Source: DAOPZJ01 sp964587625
GTDB taxonomy: Bacteria > Bacillota > Clostridia > Oscillospirales > JAKOTC01
NCBI GenBank assembly: GCA_964587625.1
Contig: CAZPLU010000001.1
Coordinates: 1-64,000, forward strand
Length of the DNA stretch: 64,000 nucleotides
Direction of reading: 5' to 3'
The notes beneath the pieces are model-generated. The model was not told the origin of the DNA. It was given only the letters and a program-made list of their open reading frames with translations, and ran no database searches. Below, one piece after another: positions 8,682-17,686 of the stretch. The position numbers and the translations under genes were made by a program. Numbering within the stretch: position 1 is the first letter of the stretch; the number at the start of each line of letters is the position of its first letter.

Positions 8682-9980
8682 TCAAATAAATTCCACGTTT
8701 TCGAGCGCCATCACGACCGGCAGCTTCCAGGCGCGGTTCTCGCTGGGGCGCATCGACAATATCGTATCGACGATGAAATTTTCGCCCTCCTGCCGGAAAT
8801 AAGACGCGCAGTCCACGTTCGGGCGGTGCTCCATGACTTTGTTGTTCGAGCCGACCATGCGCACTTTGGTGCGTTCGGTCGCCCGGACTTTTTTGAGCGC
8901 GAACTCGTATCTGCCGTAGTAGCCGAAATGCGGGATCCCGTCCAACAAAAAGGCGTAAACGGTTTTCCCGTCCTTGCTTTGCGTGTAAAAGATCTTTTCG
9001 CCCTCCTCGCAGACGTGCCTGCAAGGGCGCACGCCGAAGATCGCCTCGCCGTTGAAGAAATTGAACAGACCCATGGTCTGCAGCACCTCCTCCTGCCAGC
9101 GCGGGATCGCGCCGTGCGGGTCGGGGCTGACGTTCAGCAGCATATTGCCGCCGCGCGCTCGGATTTTGATCAGCGACTTGATGTGCCGCTCGGCCCCGTG
9201 GTCGGCGGTGTCGATGGGTTTATAGCCCCAGCTCTCGCCCATCGTATAGCAGCCCTCCCACGCCATGTCGATGGCGTCCTCGGGCAATACGTTTTCGGGA
9301 GTCTGCATCTCGCCGCGCGTGATCAGGCAGTTCTTTTGGTTGTTCCAAACGGTCGCTTTGAGCGTATCCGGCGGGCCGTCGAAGAACATACAATAAATAT
9401 CGCCGTAATTTTTCATCAGTTCCTCGACCTGTCGGGTGTTGTAGCCGAGCATCTCGGGGTCGTTTTCCTGCAACATATCCGGCGTGGCAAACTGCAACAC
9501 ACGCTTTTTCATGCGGTGGTTATAATAAAAGTCAAAAGGCGAAAAATACAGGCCGGGTTTGACGCCCATTTCGCGGAAAGCCGATAAATATTCCAGCATC
9601 AGGTCGCGCCCGAACGGCGTGTTTTTCACGTTGAACGGCGTGGTCTTTGTGTCCCACATACAAAAGCCGCTGTGGTGCTTTGCCGTGAAAACCGCGTATT
9701 TCGCGCCCGCCTGGCGCGCCAGATACGCCCACTTTTTCGCGTTGAAGTCGTCAATTTGAAACATCTTGGGGCCGTTGTCGATGAAATCGTCGACCAGCCG
9801 GTCGTCCGCGCCGATCATCCAGTGGCTGATGACCGTCCCGAGCGAGACGTCGGGTCCGAAATGGATGAACATGCCGAAGCCGAAGTCGCGGAATTCCTCG
9901 GTGAGCGCGGGATTGTTCCTGCCGCTGTTCAAATCGGCGTCCTTTTCGATGGTGACGTCGAGGTTGTCCTTTTGATTCAT
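8682..9980 (-). CDS. Glycoside hydrolase family 29 alpha-L-fucosidase
   Basis: A ~432-residue enzyme expected to release alpha-linked L-fucose. GH29 hallmarks are FGFGMFIHFGP, AKYAVFTAKHHSGFCMWDT, LYFSPFDFY and the nucleophile strand IYCMFFDGPPD (Asp near residue 200), then MAWEGCYTMGESWGY and the active-site loop GGNMLLNVSPDPHG. No signal peptide is present, so it probably works in the cytoplasm. Two in-frame ATGs are possible (9986 and 9980); AGGAG lies 2 bases from the first and 8 from the second, so 9980 is chosen. It begins a fucose-related block with the GH95 enzyme. Confidence 0.93.
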   Translation of the reverse strand: MNQKDNLDVTIEKDADLNSGRNNPALTEEFRDFGFGMFIHFGPDVSLGTVISHWMIGADDRLVDDFIDNGPKMFQIDDFNAKKWAYLARQAGAKYAVFTAKHHSGFCMWDTKTTPFNVKNTPFGRDLMLEYLSAFREMGVKPGLYFSPFDFYYNHRMKKRVLQFATPDMLQENDPEMLGYNTRQVEELMKNYGDIYCMFFDGPPDTLKATVWNNQKNCLITRGEMQTPENVLPEDAIDMAWEGCYTMGESWGYKPIDTADHGAERHIKSLIKIRARGGNMLLNVSPDPHGAIPRWQEEVLQTMGLFNFFNGEAIFGVRPCRHVCEEGEKIFYTQSKDGKTVYAFLLDGIPHFGYYGRYEFALKKVRATERTKVRMVGSNNKVMEHRPNVDCASYFRQEGENFIVDTILSMRPSENRAWKLPVVMALENVEFI

Positions 9981-10060
9981 TTTCATCGCTCCTGTTTTAT
10001 ACTAATTTCGTAGGCGAGCTGAAACAGTAAATCTATCTGCTGTTTCATTTAAAATTCTTA

Positions 10061-11098
10061 TTATACGGTCTTTTTACGGCGCTTGAACGGTTTGATGCGG
10101 CCGGTTCGCTTTAAAAATTCGACCGTGTCCGCAAGGGTCCGGCGCAGCGTCCGGGTCTTGTACCCGAGTTCCGCGTCGGCCTTTTTATGGCTGAAATCGG
10201 CGTTGGATTCAAGGGTATACAGCGAATACGGGGTATACAGCGGCGGTTGTTTGCGGACTTTGTAATACAGTTCGGCCAGCGGCGCGGTCATTTTGGCGAG
10301 CCACAGCGGCAGCACCGACGCCTTTCTGCGCCCGCTCATTTTGTGCATCTCGTCGAACAGTTCCCCGACCGAGCAGTAGCGGTTCGAGAGGATATAGCAC
10401 TCGCCCGCCTTGCCCTTCTCCGCCGCGGCGATCGTGCCCTCGGCGACGTCGCGCACGTCGACGAAATCGTAGCCGCCCTTGACGCAGGCCAAAAGTTTGC
10501 CGTTGAAATAGTCGATGATCATCTGCGCGGTGTGCGAGCTGCCGTAGTCGTTGGGGCCGATGATGCCCGACGGGTGTACGACCACGGCGTCGAGCCCGTT
10601 GGCGGCGGCGTCGAGCACGCGCTGGGTGGCCTCGGCCTTGGTCTTGGCGTAGAGTCCGCGCACCGCGTCGGGGTCGAACTTTTTGATCTCAAAAATCCGG
10701 TTTCCCTTGCCGAGTTCGGGAATCGCGTGCACGGAGCTGACATAGACCAGCCGTTTCGCGTTTGTCTCGAAGCACTTTTTGATGATGTTTTCGGTGCCCG
10801 CGACGTTGACACGCCTGACGAGCGGATTATGCTTGGTCGCGATCGAGACGATGCCCGCCGCGTGGATCACGATCAATTCGCTGTCTTTCGGCACATCGAA
10901 AATTTCGCGGAGCGAATCGAGGTCGCAGACGTCGCCGTAATAAATCTTAGCCGCTTTTGTGGATTTTGAAAGCGGCGAGGAATCGCCCGGTAGTGCAAGC
11001 CCCCGAACCTCGTATCCGCGCTCGCTCAACAGGCCGACGATGGTGCTTCCGAGATGCCCGAAAGCCCCCGTAACGATATAGATCCTTGCGTTTTTCAT
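10061..11098 (-). CDS. NAD-dependent epimerase/dehydratase family protein
   Basis: A 345-residue short-chain dehydrogenase of the extended type. It shows the Rossmann motif VTGAFGHLGS at residues 8-17, a VIHAAGIVSI strand, the catalytic YAKTKAEA motif (Tyr and Lys) and HPSGIIGPND. The general pattern is closest to the dihydroflavonol-4-reductase/3-beta-HSD-like branch; the substrate is not predictable. ATG 11098 is preferred over the TTG immediately before it, with GAGGGGG about 10 bases upstream. Between two fucosidases, a sugar or sugar-nucleotide substrate is plausible. Confidence 0.8.
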   Translation of the reverse strand: MKNARIYIVTGAFGHLGSTIVGLLSERGYEVRGLALPGDSSPLSKSTKAAKIYYGDVCDLDSLREIFDVPKDSELIVIHAAGIVSIATKHNPLVRRVNVAGTENIIKKCFETNAKRLVYVSSVHAIPELGKGNRIFEIKKFDPDAVRGLYAKTKAEATQRVLDAAANGLDAVVVHPSGIIGPNDYGSSHTAQMIIDYFNGKLLACVKGGYDFVDVRDVAEGTIAAAEKGKAGECYILSNRYCSVGELFDEMHKMSGRRKASVLPLWLAKMTAPLAELYYKVRKQPPLYTPYSLYTLESNADFSHKKADAELGYKTRTLRRTLADTVEFLKRTGRIKPFKRRKKTV

Positions 11099-11214
11099 CA
11101 AAATTTAACCCCCTCTTTATTGGGATTGTCCAATACACCAAAATCCTATGGGTATAAAATCCAACCATATGATACCCGATTGAGATGGTTGAAATGTGAT
11201 GTGTCCGTGGAGAT

Positions 11215-13569
11215 TCATCCCTCGAAAGTCATTTCCTGGCCTGCGGTAAAACGGACGGTCACCTGTTTGCCGTCATACCGTACAACAGCGTCAAAATTTT
11301 GTTTCGGCATGAAAATGGCGTTTTTCAACTTTCCGTTTTCCCATGTCAAAGAGACCTCCAAACCGCCTTTCGCGCACAGGCCGCTGATGCTGCCCTCCTT
11401 GAACTCCGTCGGCAGCGCCGGCAGCAGGGTCACGAGATTGCCGCGCGATTGCAACAGCAATTCCGCAAGCCCCGAGACAAACCCGAAATTGCCGTCGATC
11501 TGGAACGGCGGGTGCGCGTCAAATAAATTCGGATAGGTGCCTCCGCCCTTGCTGTAATCCGTCGGGGATTCGGGGTCTACCAGCCGCAGCTGCATGCACA
11601 TCAGCCGATAGGCGCGGTCGCCGTCGTGCTGGCGCGCCCACTGGTTGATCTTCCAGCCCAAGCTCCAGCCGGTTCCCTCGTCGCCGCGCAGTTCAAGGGA
11701 TTTTTTGACCGCTTGTGCCAATTCGGGGGTCTGTTCGAGGTTGATCTCCTCGCCCGGATGCATACCGTAAAGATGTGAAATATGGCGGTGGCCGGGTTCG
11801 TTTTCCTCATAATCGTCGTCGTATTCGAGAAGCTGTCCTTTGGAGCCGACTTGATAAGGCACGATCCTTTTTACGGTCTCGCGCAGCAGTTTCGCGAAAT
11901 CGCTGTCGCCGATGAGATCACAGCACTTGGCGGTATTGGCGAAGACGTCCCGCATGATGGCGTTCGACATCGTCGCGTATTTGCCGATCATGCAGCGGAC
12001 GCCGTTTTGATCGTAAAACTGGTTTTCCGGAGAGGTCCCCCCCGCGAAGCACAGCCCCTCCGCGGTCTCGGTCAGCGTAGAGAGGTAAAAATTCGAACAC
12101 TCCTTCAGAATCGGATAGGCGGTGTCGCGCAGATAGGAAAAGTCGGGGTTATACTCATAATGCTCCCAGACATGGCGGCACAGCCAGCCCGAGGAAAAAG
12201 GCCAGTACGCCCACAGCGAGACGTTTTTATTTTTCATGCCGGGCGGCGTGGTCTTGCGCCAGAGGTCGCAGTTGTGGTGGGAACAAAAGCCCTTGCCGCC
12301 GTATAAATCATGCGCCGTGGGGATGCCCGCCTGCGCGATGTCCTTGACCATCTCGATCAGCGGCAGGTGCATCTCGGCCAGATTGGTCATCTCGGCGGGC
12401 CAGTAATTCATCTCGGTGTTGATGTTGGTGGTGTAGTTGGAACGCCACGGGGCGAACAATCTATCGTTCCAGATGCCCTGCAAGTTCAACGGCTGGCTGC
12501 CCTGGCGGGAACCGGAGATCATCAGATAGCGCCCGAAGTTGAACATGAGGGTAAAAAGTGAAGGATCGTTTTGGGTGGAAAAGAATTTTTTAAGCCGCTC
12601 GTCGGTTGGCAGATCGTTGTCGCCCGCGGCGCCCAGATCGAGCCGCACACGCAGATAATAATCCGAAAAATCATAGATGTGTTCTTTTAATACGGCATCG
12701 TAATCGTATTCTCCGACATGGTCGAGGTCGTTTTTCAGCACGCCGTGATAATCTTTTCCGTCCAAAAACGGAGAGCGGTCATAACCGTTAAAGCTGGTTG
12801 CGGCTTTGAACCAGATCACGGCGGAATTGGCGTTTCTCACCTCGAGATCATCGCTGTCCTCGGCCGCGATCAATTCACCGCCGTCCAAGATGACGCTGAC
12901 GCCGCCGCGAAACTGTACGCCGCGTTTTTCGGGGGCGCTGCTGTATGTCATCAAATTGATGATCTTGCCCTCGGCGTCGCGGGCATAACAGCCGGACGGG
13001 GCTTCGCCGTCGATAAAGAGCTTATTCTTATCCATCGTATAGATGTTGCTGCGCAGACGGCTTTGCAAGCGCACTTTAAAGCTGACCGATTTGGTCTTGT
13101 CGGCGCTGATTTTGATGACCAGCGCGTCGTGCGGATAGGAGACGATGTATTCGCGGTGATACCCGACGCCGCCCGCTTTGTAGTCGACGGTGGCGACCGC
13201 GCGCTCAAGTTCCAATGCCCGGTTATAGTCCGTAATCTTTTCGGAATGTTCAAAGTCAATCAACAAGTCGCCCATCGGCAGATAGGTCTGGCTGTTTGCG
13301 CGCGAGAGGTATTGCTCAAAAATCGCCTCGGCGTCTTTGAACCTGCCCTCCAGCGCCGCTTTTTTTAATTCCGCATAATGCGCCGAACTGTCCGGCGCGC
13401 TGTCGCAACAGGGATATCCGGTCCAGAGGGTTTCCTCGTTGAGATTGACGATTTCGTGCATCGTCTTTCCGTATACCATCGCGCCGATCCGCCCGTTGCC
13501 GAGCGGCAGCGCGCTTGTAAAGGCGTTCGCGGGTTCTTTATAAAAAAGCGTGTTATTGCTGTCAGACAC
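11215..13569 (-). CDS. Glycoside hydrolase family 95 alpha-L-fucosidase
   Basis: A ~784-residue enzyme of the family that cleaves terminal Fuc-alpha-1,2-Gal (and some galactosidase variants). GH95 signatures are the N-terminal LPLGNGRIGAMVYG and NEETLWTGYP, the catalytic-domain motif LQGIWNDRL...NYTTNINTEMNYWPAE (Asn pair), GGTSPENQF (likely general acid Glu) and the C-terminal FDAHPPFQIDGNFG (Asp). No signal peptide is seen. GTG 13569 is chosen because GGAGG lies 8 bases upstream; a TTG at 13575 would be only 2 bases away. Together with the GH29 enzyme it covers different fucose linkages. Confidence 0.93.
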   Translation of the reverse strand: MSDSNNTLFYKEPANAFTSALPLGNGRIGAMVYGKTMHEIVNLNEETLWTGYPCCDSAPDSSAHYAELKKAALEGRFKDAEAIFEQYLSRANSQTYLPMGDLLIDFEHSEKITDYNRALELERAVATVDYKAGGVGYHREYIVSYPHDALVIKISADKTKSVSFKVRLQSRLRSNIYTMDKNKLFIDGEAPSGCYARDAEGKIINLMTYSSAPEKRGVQFRGGVSVILDGGELIAAEDSDDLEVRNANSAVIWFKAATSFNGYDRSPFLDGKDYHGVLKNDLDHVGEYDYDAVLKEHIYDFSDYYLRVRLDLGAAGDNDLPTDERLKKFFSTQNDPSLFTLMFNFGRYLMISGSRQGSQPLNLQGIWNDRLFAPWRSNYTTNINTEMNYWPAEMTNLAEMHLPLIEMVKDIAQAGIPTAHDLYGGKGFCSHHNCDLWRKTTPPGMKNKNVSLWAYWPFSSGWLCRHVWEHYEYNPDFSYLRDTAYPILKECSNFYLSTLTETAEGLCFAGGTSPENQFYDQNGVRCMIGKYATMSNAIMRDVFANTAKCCDLIGDSDFAKLLRETVKRIVPYQVGSKGQLLEYDDDYEENEPGHRHISHLYGMHPGEEINLEQTPELAQAVKKSLELRGDEGTGWSLGWKINQWARQHDGDRAYRLMCMQLRLVDPESPTDYSKGGGTYPNLFDAHPPFQIDGNFGFVSGLAELLLQSRGNLVTLLPALPTEFKEGSISGLCAKGGLEVSLTWENGKLKNAIFMPKQNFDAVVRYDGKQVTVRFTAGQEMTFEG

Positions 13570-13660
13570 CGGCAAAACCTCCGTTCGATAATGGATTCAT
13601 TATACAATATTTAAAACCCACATACAAGCGTTGATTTTTGATAACCAAAACCTTAAAATT

Positions 13661-13673
13661 CAACCGGCGGTTG
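13661..13673. promoter_or_regulatory. Palindrome CAACCGGCGGTTG, candidate operator
   Basis: A perfect 6+1+6 palindrome lies in the 200-base gap between the divergent GH95 and XRE-regulator genes. A related half (GGTTGATTGATTCGACC) follows. It could be the binding site of the adjacent XRE protein; this is inference. Confidence 0.35.
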
Positions 13674-13769
13674 ATTGATTCGACCGACAATCGATTGCTT
13701 TTTCCCGGTTTATTGAGTATGGTTTTCCTATGACAATGCGCGGTCAATATCAACGGGAGGTCAATCAAA

Positions 13770-14567
13770 ATGGAAATTAAAATTTGCGAAATTATCAGGG
13801 ACTTGCGAAAAAAGAGGGACTTGGGACAGGAGGCGCTCGCCGACGCGACGGGCGTCAGCGTGCAGGCGGTCAGCAAGTGGGAGACCGGCAATTCCCTGCC
13901 CGACGTGGCGCTGCTGCCGCGCATCGCCGAATTTTTCGGCGTGACGGTCGATTACCTGTTCTTCGGGCCGCGGGAGACCAAGGCCCTGAAAACCGCCGCT
14001 CCGGAAGTCGACGTGCCTTTTGCCGACGACGGCGTTTTGCGCGTGGTGCAGTTTATCGGAACCGAATTGGTGACCAAACATATATTCGAAAACAAACAGA
14101 ACCTGCATGGTTTTTATATTCCGCTCGCAATTGACAAGGCGTTTCGGGATAAGCCCATTTCGGTGGAAATTTGGGGCAGCGCGAAGATCGAGGGCGATGT
14201 GGGCGGTTCTGTGGAAGCGGGCGACGGCGTAAATTGCGGAAATGTCGGCGCTTATGTCGAAGCCGGAGACGGCGTGAACTGCGGGAACGTCGGCGGCAAT
14301 GTCGAAGCCGGAGACGGCGTGAACTGCGGGCCTGTCGGAAAAGATGTCAGCGCCGGTGACGGTGTCAAGTGCGCTGCCGTCGGCGGCAATGTCGAAGCCG
14401 GTGACAGTGTCAGCTGCGGCGCTGTCGGCGGCAATGTCAGCGCAGGTGATCAGGTCAAGTGCGGCGACATCGACGGCAGCGTCGAATGCGAGGGTGACCT
14501 CTATTGCTCCGAAATCAAGGGCGACGTCCGCTGCGAGGGCGACATCCGCATCGAAAAAAAGGATTGA
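13770..14567 (+). CDS. XRE-family regulator with a 15-residue repeat tail
   Basis: A 265-residue protein. Residues 1-65 form a Cro/CI-type helix-turn-helix (ICEIIRDLRKKRDLGQEALA, then GVSVQAVSKWETGNSLPD). After a linker and a small conserved-looking segment (residues 85-140), residues 144-262 are eight tandem 15-residue units with the pattern VGGNVEAGDGVNCGN, each with a Cys near the end, the last two more degenerate. The repeats should form a right-handed beta-solenoid reminiscent of bactofilin/DUF583-type structures. GGGAGGT precedes the ATG. It is divergent from GH95. Ligand or trigger is unknown; the aligned Cys suggest metal or redox sensing or assembly. Confidence 0.85.
   Translation: MEIKICEIIRDLRKKRDLGQEALADATGVSVQAVSKWETGNSLPDVALLPRIAEFFGVTVDYLFFGPRETKALKTAAPEVDVPFADDGVLRVVQFIGTELVTKHIFENKQNLHGFYIPLAIDKAFRDKPISVEIWGSAKIEGDVGGSVEAGDGVNCGNVGAYVEAGDGVNCGNVGGNVEAGDGVNCGPVGKDVSAGDGVKCAAVGGNVEAGDSVSCGAVGGNVSAGDQVKCGDIDGSVECEGDLYCSEIKGDVRCEGDIRIEKKD
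14199..14558 (+). repeat. Eight tandem 45-bp coding repeats
   Basis: The 45-bp unit encodes the 15-residue repeat of the XRE protein. Units 1-3 are nearly identical at DNA level (GAAGCCGGAGACGGCGTGAA in units 2 and 3), while units 7-8 have diverged, suggesting recent expansion in the middle. Confidence 0.85.
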
Positions 14568-14581
14568 TTTAAAATCGTCAA

Positions 14582-14625
14582 AACCGCCCGCCGCCTTTCC
14601 GTCACGGGAATAGCGGCGGGCGGTT
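14582..14625 (+). terminator. Rho-independent terminator after the XRE gene
   Basis: AACCGCCCGCCGC (14582-14594) pairs perfectly with GCGGCGGGCGGTT (14613-14625), followed by AATTT. Confidence 0.75.
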
Positions 14626-14670
14626 AATTTCCGCGAAATCATTCAAATAATATAAGTTTATCTATTATAT

Positions 14671-14686
14671 TGTTCTACGTGGAACA
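14671..14686. promoter_or_regulatory. parS-like palindrome TGTTCTACGTGGAACA
   Basis: The 16-mer differs at one base from the palindrome TGTTCCACGTGGAACA, a known form of the ParB/Spo0J binding site (TGTTYCACGTGRAACA). It lies in an AT-rich stretch between genes with no coding overlap. Whether ParB tolerates the C-to-T change is not known. Confidence 0.45.
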
Positions 14687-14755
14687 TTTTTACTAATATT
14701 ATCTGCGACCGCGCCTGCGATTGAAATGCAAGATTTTCGTTTTTCACGTCGTTTT

Positions 14756-14915
14756 CCGTTCCCGTTCTGCCTTCCGCTCTCTCACCTCAGCTCTGAAAGA
14801 GGGCAGAGTCAAGAACATACCCAGTGCGTTTTTTCCGTTTTTTTATTTTGAAAAAACCAGAGGACAATGAATATATTTTCAAGCCCTTTGATATTACCGT
14901 TCCCGTTCTGCCTTC
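14756..14915 (+). repeat. Pair of 19-bp direct repeats upstream of alaS
   Basis: CCGTTCCCGTTCTGCCTTC occurs at 14756-14774 and 14897-14915, inside pyrimidine-rich sequence (further TCACCTC and TGCC repeats nearby). The 470-base gap 14568-15038 otherwise holds only the terminator, the parS-like site and the alaS promoter. Confidence 0.6.
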
Positions 14916-14974
14916 TGCCCTTTCACCTCTGCCTTCTCGCATCCCGATTTCCATTTCCCACTCGCGTTTCGGTC

Positions 14975-15004
14975 TTGACAAAAAACGCGTAGAACTGATA
15001 TAAT
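14975..15004 (+). promoter_or_regulatory. alaS promoter
   Basis: TTGACA (14975-14980) and TATAAT (14999-15004) are 18 bases apart. The predicted leader is only about 30 bases, with GGAGG before the ATG. Confidence 0.85.
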
Positions 15005-15038
15005 TTTACCCTGTGATACCGATTGGAGGTTTATCCGG

Positions 15039-17675
15039 ATGAAATGGCTGGGCCTGAACGAACTGCGTGAAATCTATCTCTCTTTTTTCGAGAGCAAGGG
15101 GCATTTGAGAATGCCCAGCGCGCCGCTGCTCCCCGCGGACGACAAGAGTTTATTGTTGATCAACGCCGGCATGGCGCCGTTTAAAAAGTATTTTTCGGGC
15201 CAGGCGGAGCCGCCGCGCCGCCGCCTGACCTCGTGCCAAAAATGCGTGCGCGTCAACGACATCGAAAACGTCGGGATCACCGCGCGCCACGGCACCTATT
15301 TTGAAATGCTGGGCAATTTTTCGTTCGGCGACTATTTCAAGCGCGAATCGCTGCAATGGTCGTGGGAGCTTTGCACCGTGGTTTTGAAAATGCCGCCCGA
15401 AAAACTCTGGGCGACGATTTATACCGAGGACGACGAGGCCTTTGACATCTGGACCAAGGAGATCGGCATGCCCGCCGGCCACATCGTGCGGCTCGGCAAG
15501 GACGACAACTTTTGGGAGATCGGCTCCGGCCCCTGCGGCCCCTGCTCCGAGATCTATTACGACCGCGGCCCCGAATACGGTTGCGGCAGTCCCGATTGCA
15601 AGCCCGGCTGCGACTGCGACCGCTATATGGAATTTTGGAACAATGTCTTCACCCAATTCGACTCCGACGGAAACGGTCATTACACCGAACTCGAGCATAA
15701 AAACATCGACACCGGCATGGGTCTTGAGCGACTTGCCTGTATTTTTCAAGGCGTCAACAGTTTGTTTGAGGTCGATACGGTCCGAAAGATCCTCGACCAT
15801 ATCTGCCGGATCGCCGGGATTCAATATAAAGATAACGAGAAAAAAGACATCTCGATCCGCGTGATCACCGACCACATCCGCGCGACCACGTTTTTGATCT
15901 GCGACGGCGTGCTGCCCTCCAACGAGGGGCGCGGCTACGTGCTGCGCCGCCTGCTGCGCCGCGCCGCGCGCCACGGGCGGTTGCTCGGCATCGACAAGCC
16001 GTTTTTGTCCGAAATCTGCGACACCGTCGTCGCCGAAAACAGGGGCGCATACCCCGAATTGGTCACGCAGGCGGCGTTTATCAAGCGCGTGATCTCCGAG
16101 GAGGAAAAACGCTTTAACGCCACGATCGACAGCGGCAGCCAAATGCTCGACGAACTGCTCGCCGACCTCGAAAAAGCCGGAAAGACCGTTTTGGACGGTG
16201 CGGATGCTTTTAAACTCTATGACACCTTCGGATTCCCGATCGACCTGACCCGCGAGATCGCCGAGGAGCGCCAAATCACCATTGACATGGACGGTTTTAG
16301 AACGCTGATGGAAAATCAGCGCGAAACCGCCCGCTCCGCGAGAACCAATTCGGCCGTTCTGGGCTGGGAGACAAACGAAACCGTTTCGGCGCAGCCGCCG
16401 ACCGAATTCGTCGGTTACGCACAAAACGAAGCCGATTGCAATATCCTCGTATTGGTCGGGGACGGCGACGCCGTCTCCGCCGCGATGGAGGGCGAGAAGT
16501 GCGCCGTGATCTGCGACCGCTCGCCGTTTTACGGCGAGAGCGGCGGGCAATCGGGCAGCAAGGGCACGATCACGCAGGAAAGCGGCGTCTTCGAGGTCAC
16601 CGACACCAAAAAAGCGCCGGGCGGGCAACTTCTGCATCATGGATTTGTCAAATGCGGCATGATCTCCCGCGGAAAGGCATACGCCGAAGTCGAAGATCAA
16701 CGGATTTTCGCGACCATGCGCAACCACACCTCGGCGCATTTATTGCAAACGGCGCTGCGCAAGGTTTTGGGCGATCATGTCCATCAGGCCGGACAACTCG
16801 TCGACGAGCATCGGATGCGTTTTGACTTTTCCCACTTCTCCGCCGTTTCGGCCGGGGAACTGGAACAGATCGAGGCGCTGGTCAACGATTCCATTTTCGC
16901 CGCGCTGCCCGTCACCGCCGCCGAGATGCCGATCGAAAAGGCACGCGCGCTCGGCGCGATGGCGCTGTTCGGTGAAAAATACGGCGCGACCGTCCGCGTG
17001 GTCTCGGTCAAGGGTTTTTCCGCCGAACTCTGCGGCGGCACGCACATCGACAACACCGCCAAAATCGGCGCGTTCAAAATTATTTCCGAGAGCTCGGTCG
17101 CAGCCGGTGTTCGCAGAATTGAGGCGGTTACCGGGCAAAATCTGCTCGCCTATTACGCCGAAAAACAAGCGCTGCTCGACATTGTCAGCGGTCTATTGAA
17201 ACTGAAAGACAGCGCGGGTATCCCCGATAAAATCGCGCATTTGCTCGAGGAAAACCGCGAGCAGACCAAAAAGTTCAACAAACTGCGCTCCGCGTTTGCC
17301 AAAATGCAGATCGACGCCATGCTCGCGGGCGCTGTTGAAGTCGGCGGCGTTACGCTGATCACCGCCCGCCTTGAGGACAGCGACGCCGCGTTTTTACAAG
17401 AGATGATCGAAAATTTGATCGACCGCTCCGGCGACACAAAGCGCGTGGCGGTTTTGGCCGGGATTGCGGAGGACAAAGGTCTGTTTGCGGTCGGCTGTTC
17501 AAAAAAGGCGGTCGAAAGCGGCCTGAAAGCCGGAAACATCGCCCGCGCGGTCGCGCAAGTAACCGGCGGAAACGGCGGCGGACGCCCCGATTTCGCCATG
17601 GCGGGCGCAAAAGATATCACGCTGATTGACAAGGCGCTCTCGGAAACGAAAAATATCGTCGCTTCTTCAAAATAG
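15039..17675 (+). CDS. alaS: Alanine-tRNA ligase
   Basis: At 878 residues this is full-length AlaRS, which charges tRNA-Ala in the cytoplasm. Class II motifs are at the start (SFFESKGHLRMPSAPLLP, CVRVNDIENVGITARHGTYF), with the GPCGPCSEI and NTGMGLERL-like (DTGMGLERL) motif 3. The editing domain has NHTSAHLLQ and CGGTHIDN zinc residues, and the C-terminal C-Ala region ends with the GGGRPDFAMAG motif. It heads a run of housekeeping genes that follow at short spacing (HIT protein 11 bases later). No T-box leader fits in the short 5' region. Confidence 0.98.
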   Translation: MKWLGLNELREIYLSFFESKGHLRMPSAPLLPADDKSLLLINAGMAPFKKYFSGQAEPPRRRLTSCQKCVRVNDIENVGITARHGTYFEMLGNFSFGDYFKRESLQWSWELCTVVLKMPPEKLWATIYTEDDEAFDIWTKEIGMPAGHIVRLGKDDNFWEIGSGPCGPCSEIYYDRGPEYGCGSPDCKPGCDCDRYMEFWNNVFTQFDSDGNGHYTELEHKNIDTGMGLERLACIFQGVNSLFEVDTVRKILDHICRIAGIQYKDNEKKDISIRVITDHIRATTFLICDGVLPSNEGRGYVLRRLLRRAARHGRLLGIDKPFLSEICDTVVAENRGAYPELVTQAAFIKRVISEEEKRFNATIDSGSQMLDELLADLEKAGKTVLDGADAFKLYDTFGFPIDLTREIAEERQITIDMDGFRTLMENQRETARSARTNSAVLGWETNETVSAQPPTEFVGYAQNEADCNILVLVGDGDAVSAAMEGEKCAVICDRSPFYGESGGQSGSKGTITQESGVFEVTDTKKAPGGQLLHHGFVKCGMISRGKAYAEVEDQRIFATMRNHTSAHLLQTALRKVLGDHVHQAGQLVDEHRMRFDFSHFSAVSAGELEQIEALVNDSIFAALPVTAAEMPIEKARALGAMALFGEKYGATVRVVSVKGFSAELCGGTHIDNTAKIGAFKIISESSVAAGVRRIEAVTGQNLLAYYAEKQALLDIVSGLLKLKDSAGIPDKIAHLLEENREQTKKFNKLRSAFAKMQIDAMLAGAVEVGGVTLITARLEDSDAAFLQEMIENLIDRSGDTKRVAVLAGIAEDKGLFAVGCSKKAVESGLKAGNIARAVAQVTGGNGGGRPDFAMAGAKDITLIDKALSETKNIVASSK

Positions 17676-17686
17676 GAGGGTTATAA

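Noticed and set aside
14787..14981. Minus-strand frame of 64 codons upstream of alaS
   Set aside because: Low-complexity Arg/Glu-rich translation of a pyrimidine-rich strand containing repeats and the alaS promoter.
15005..15038. T-box leader for alaS
   Set aside because: The promoter leaves only about 30 bases of leader, too short for a T-box.
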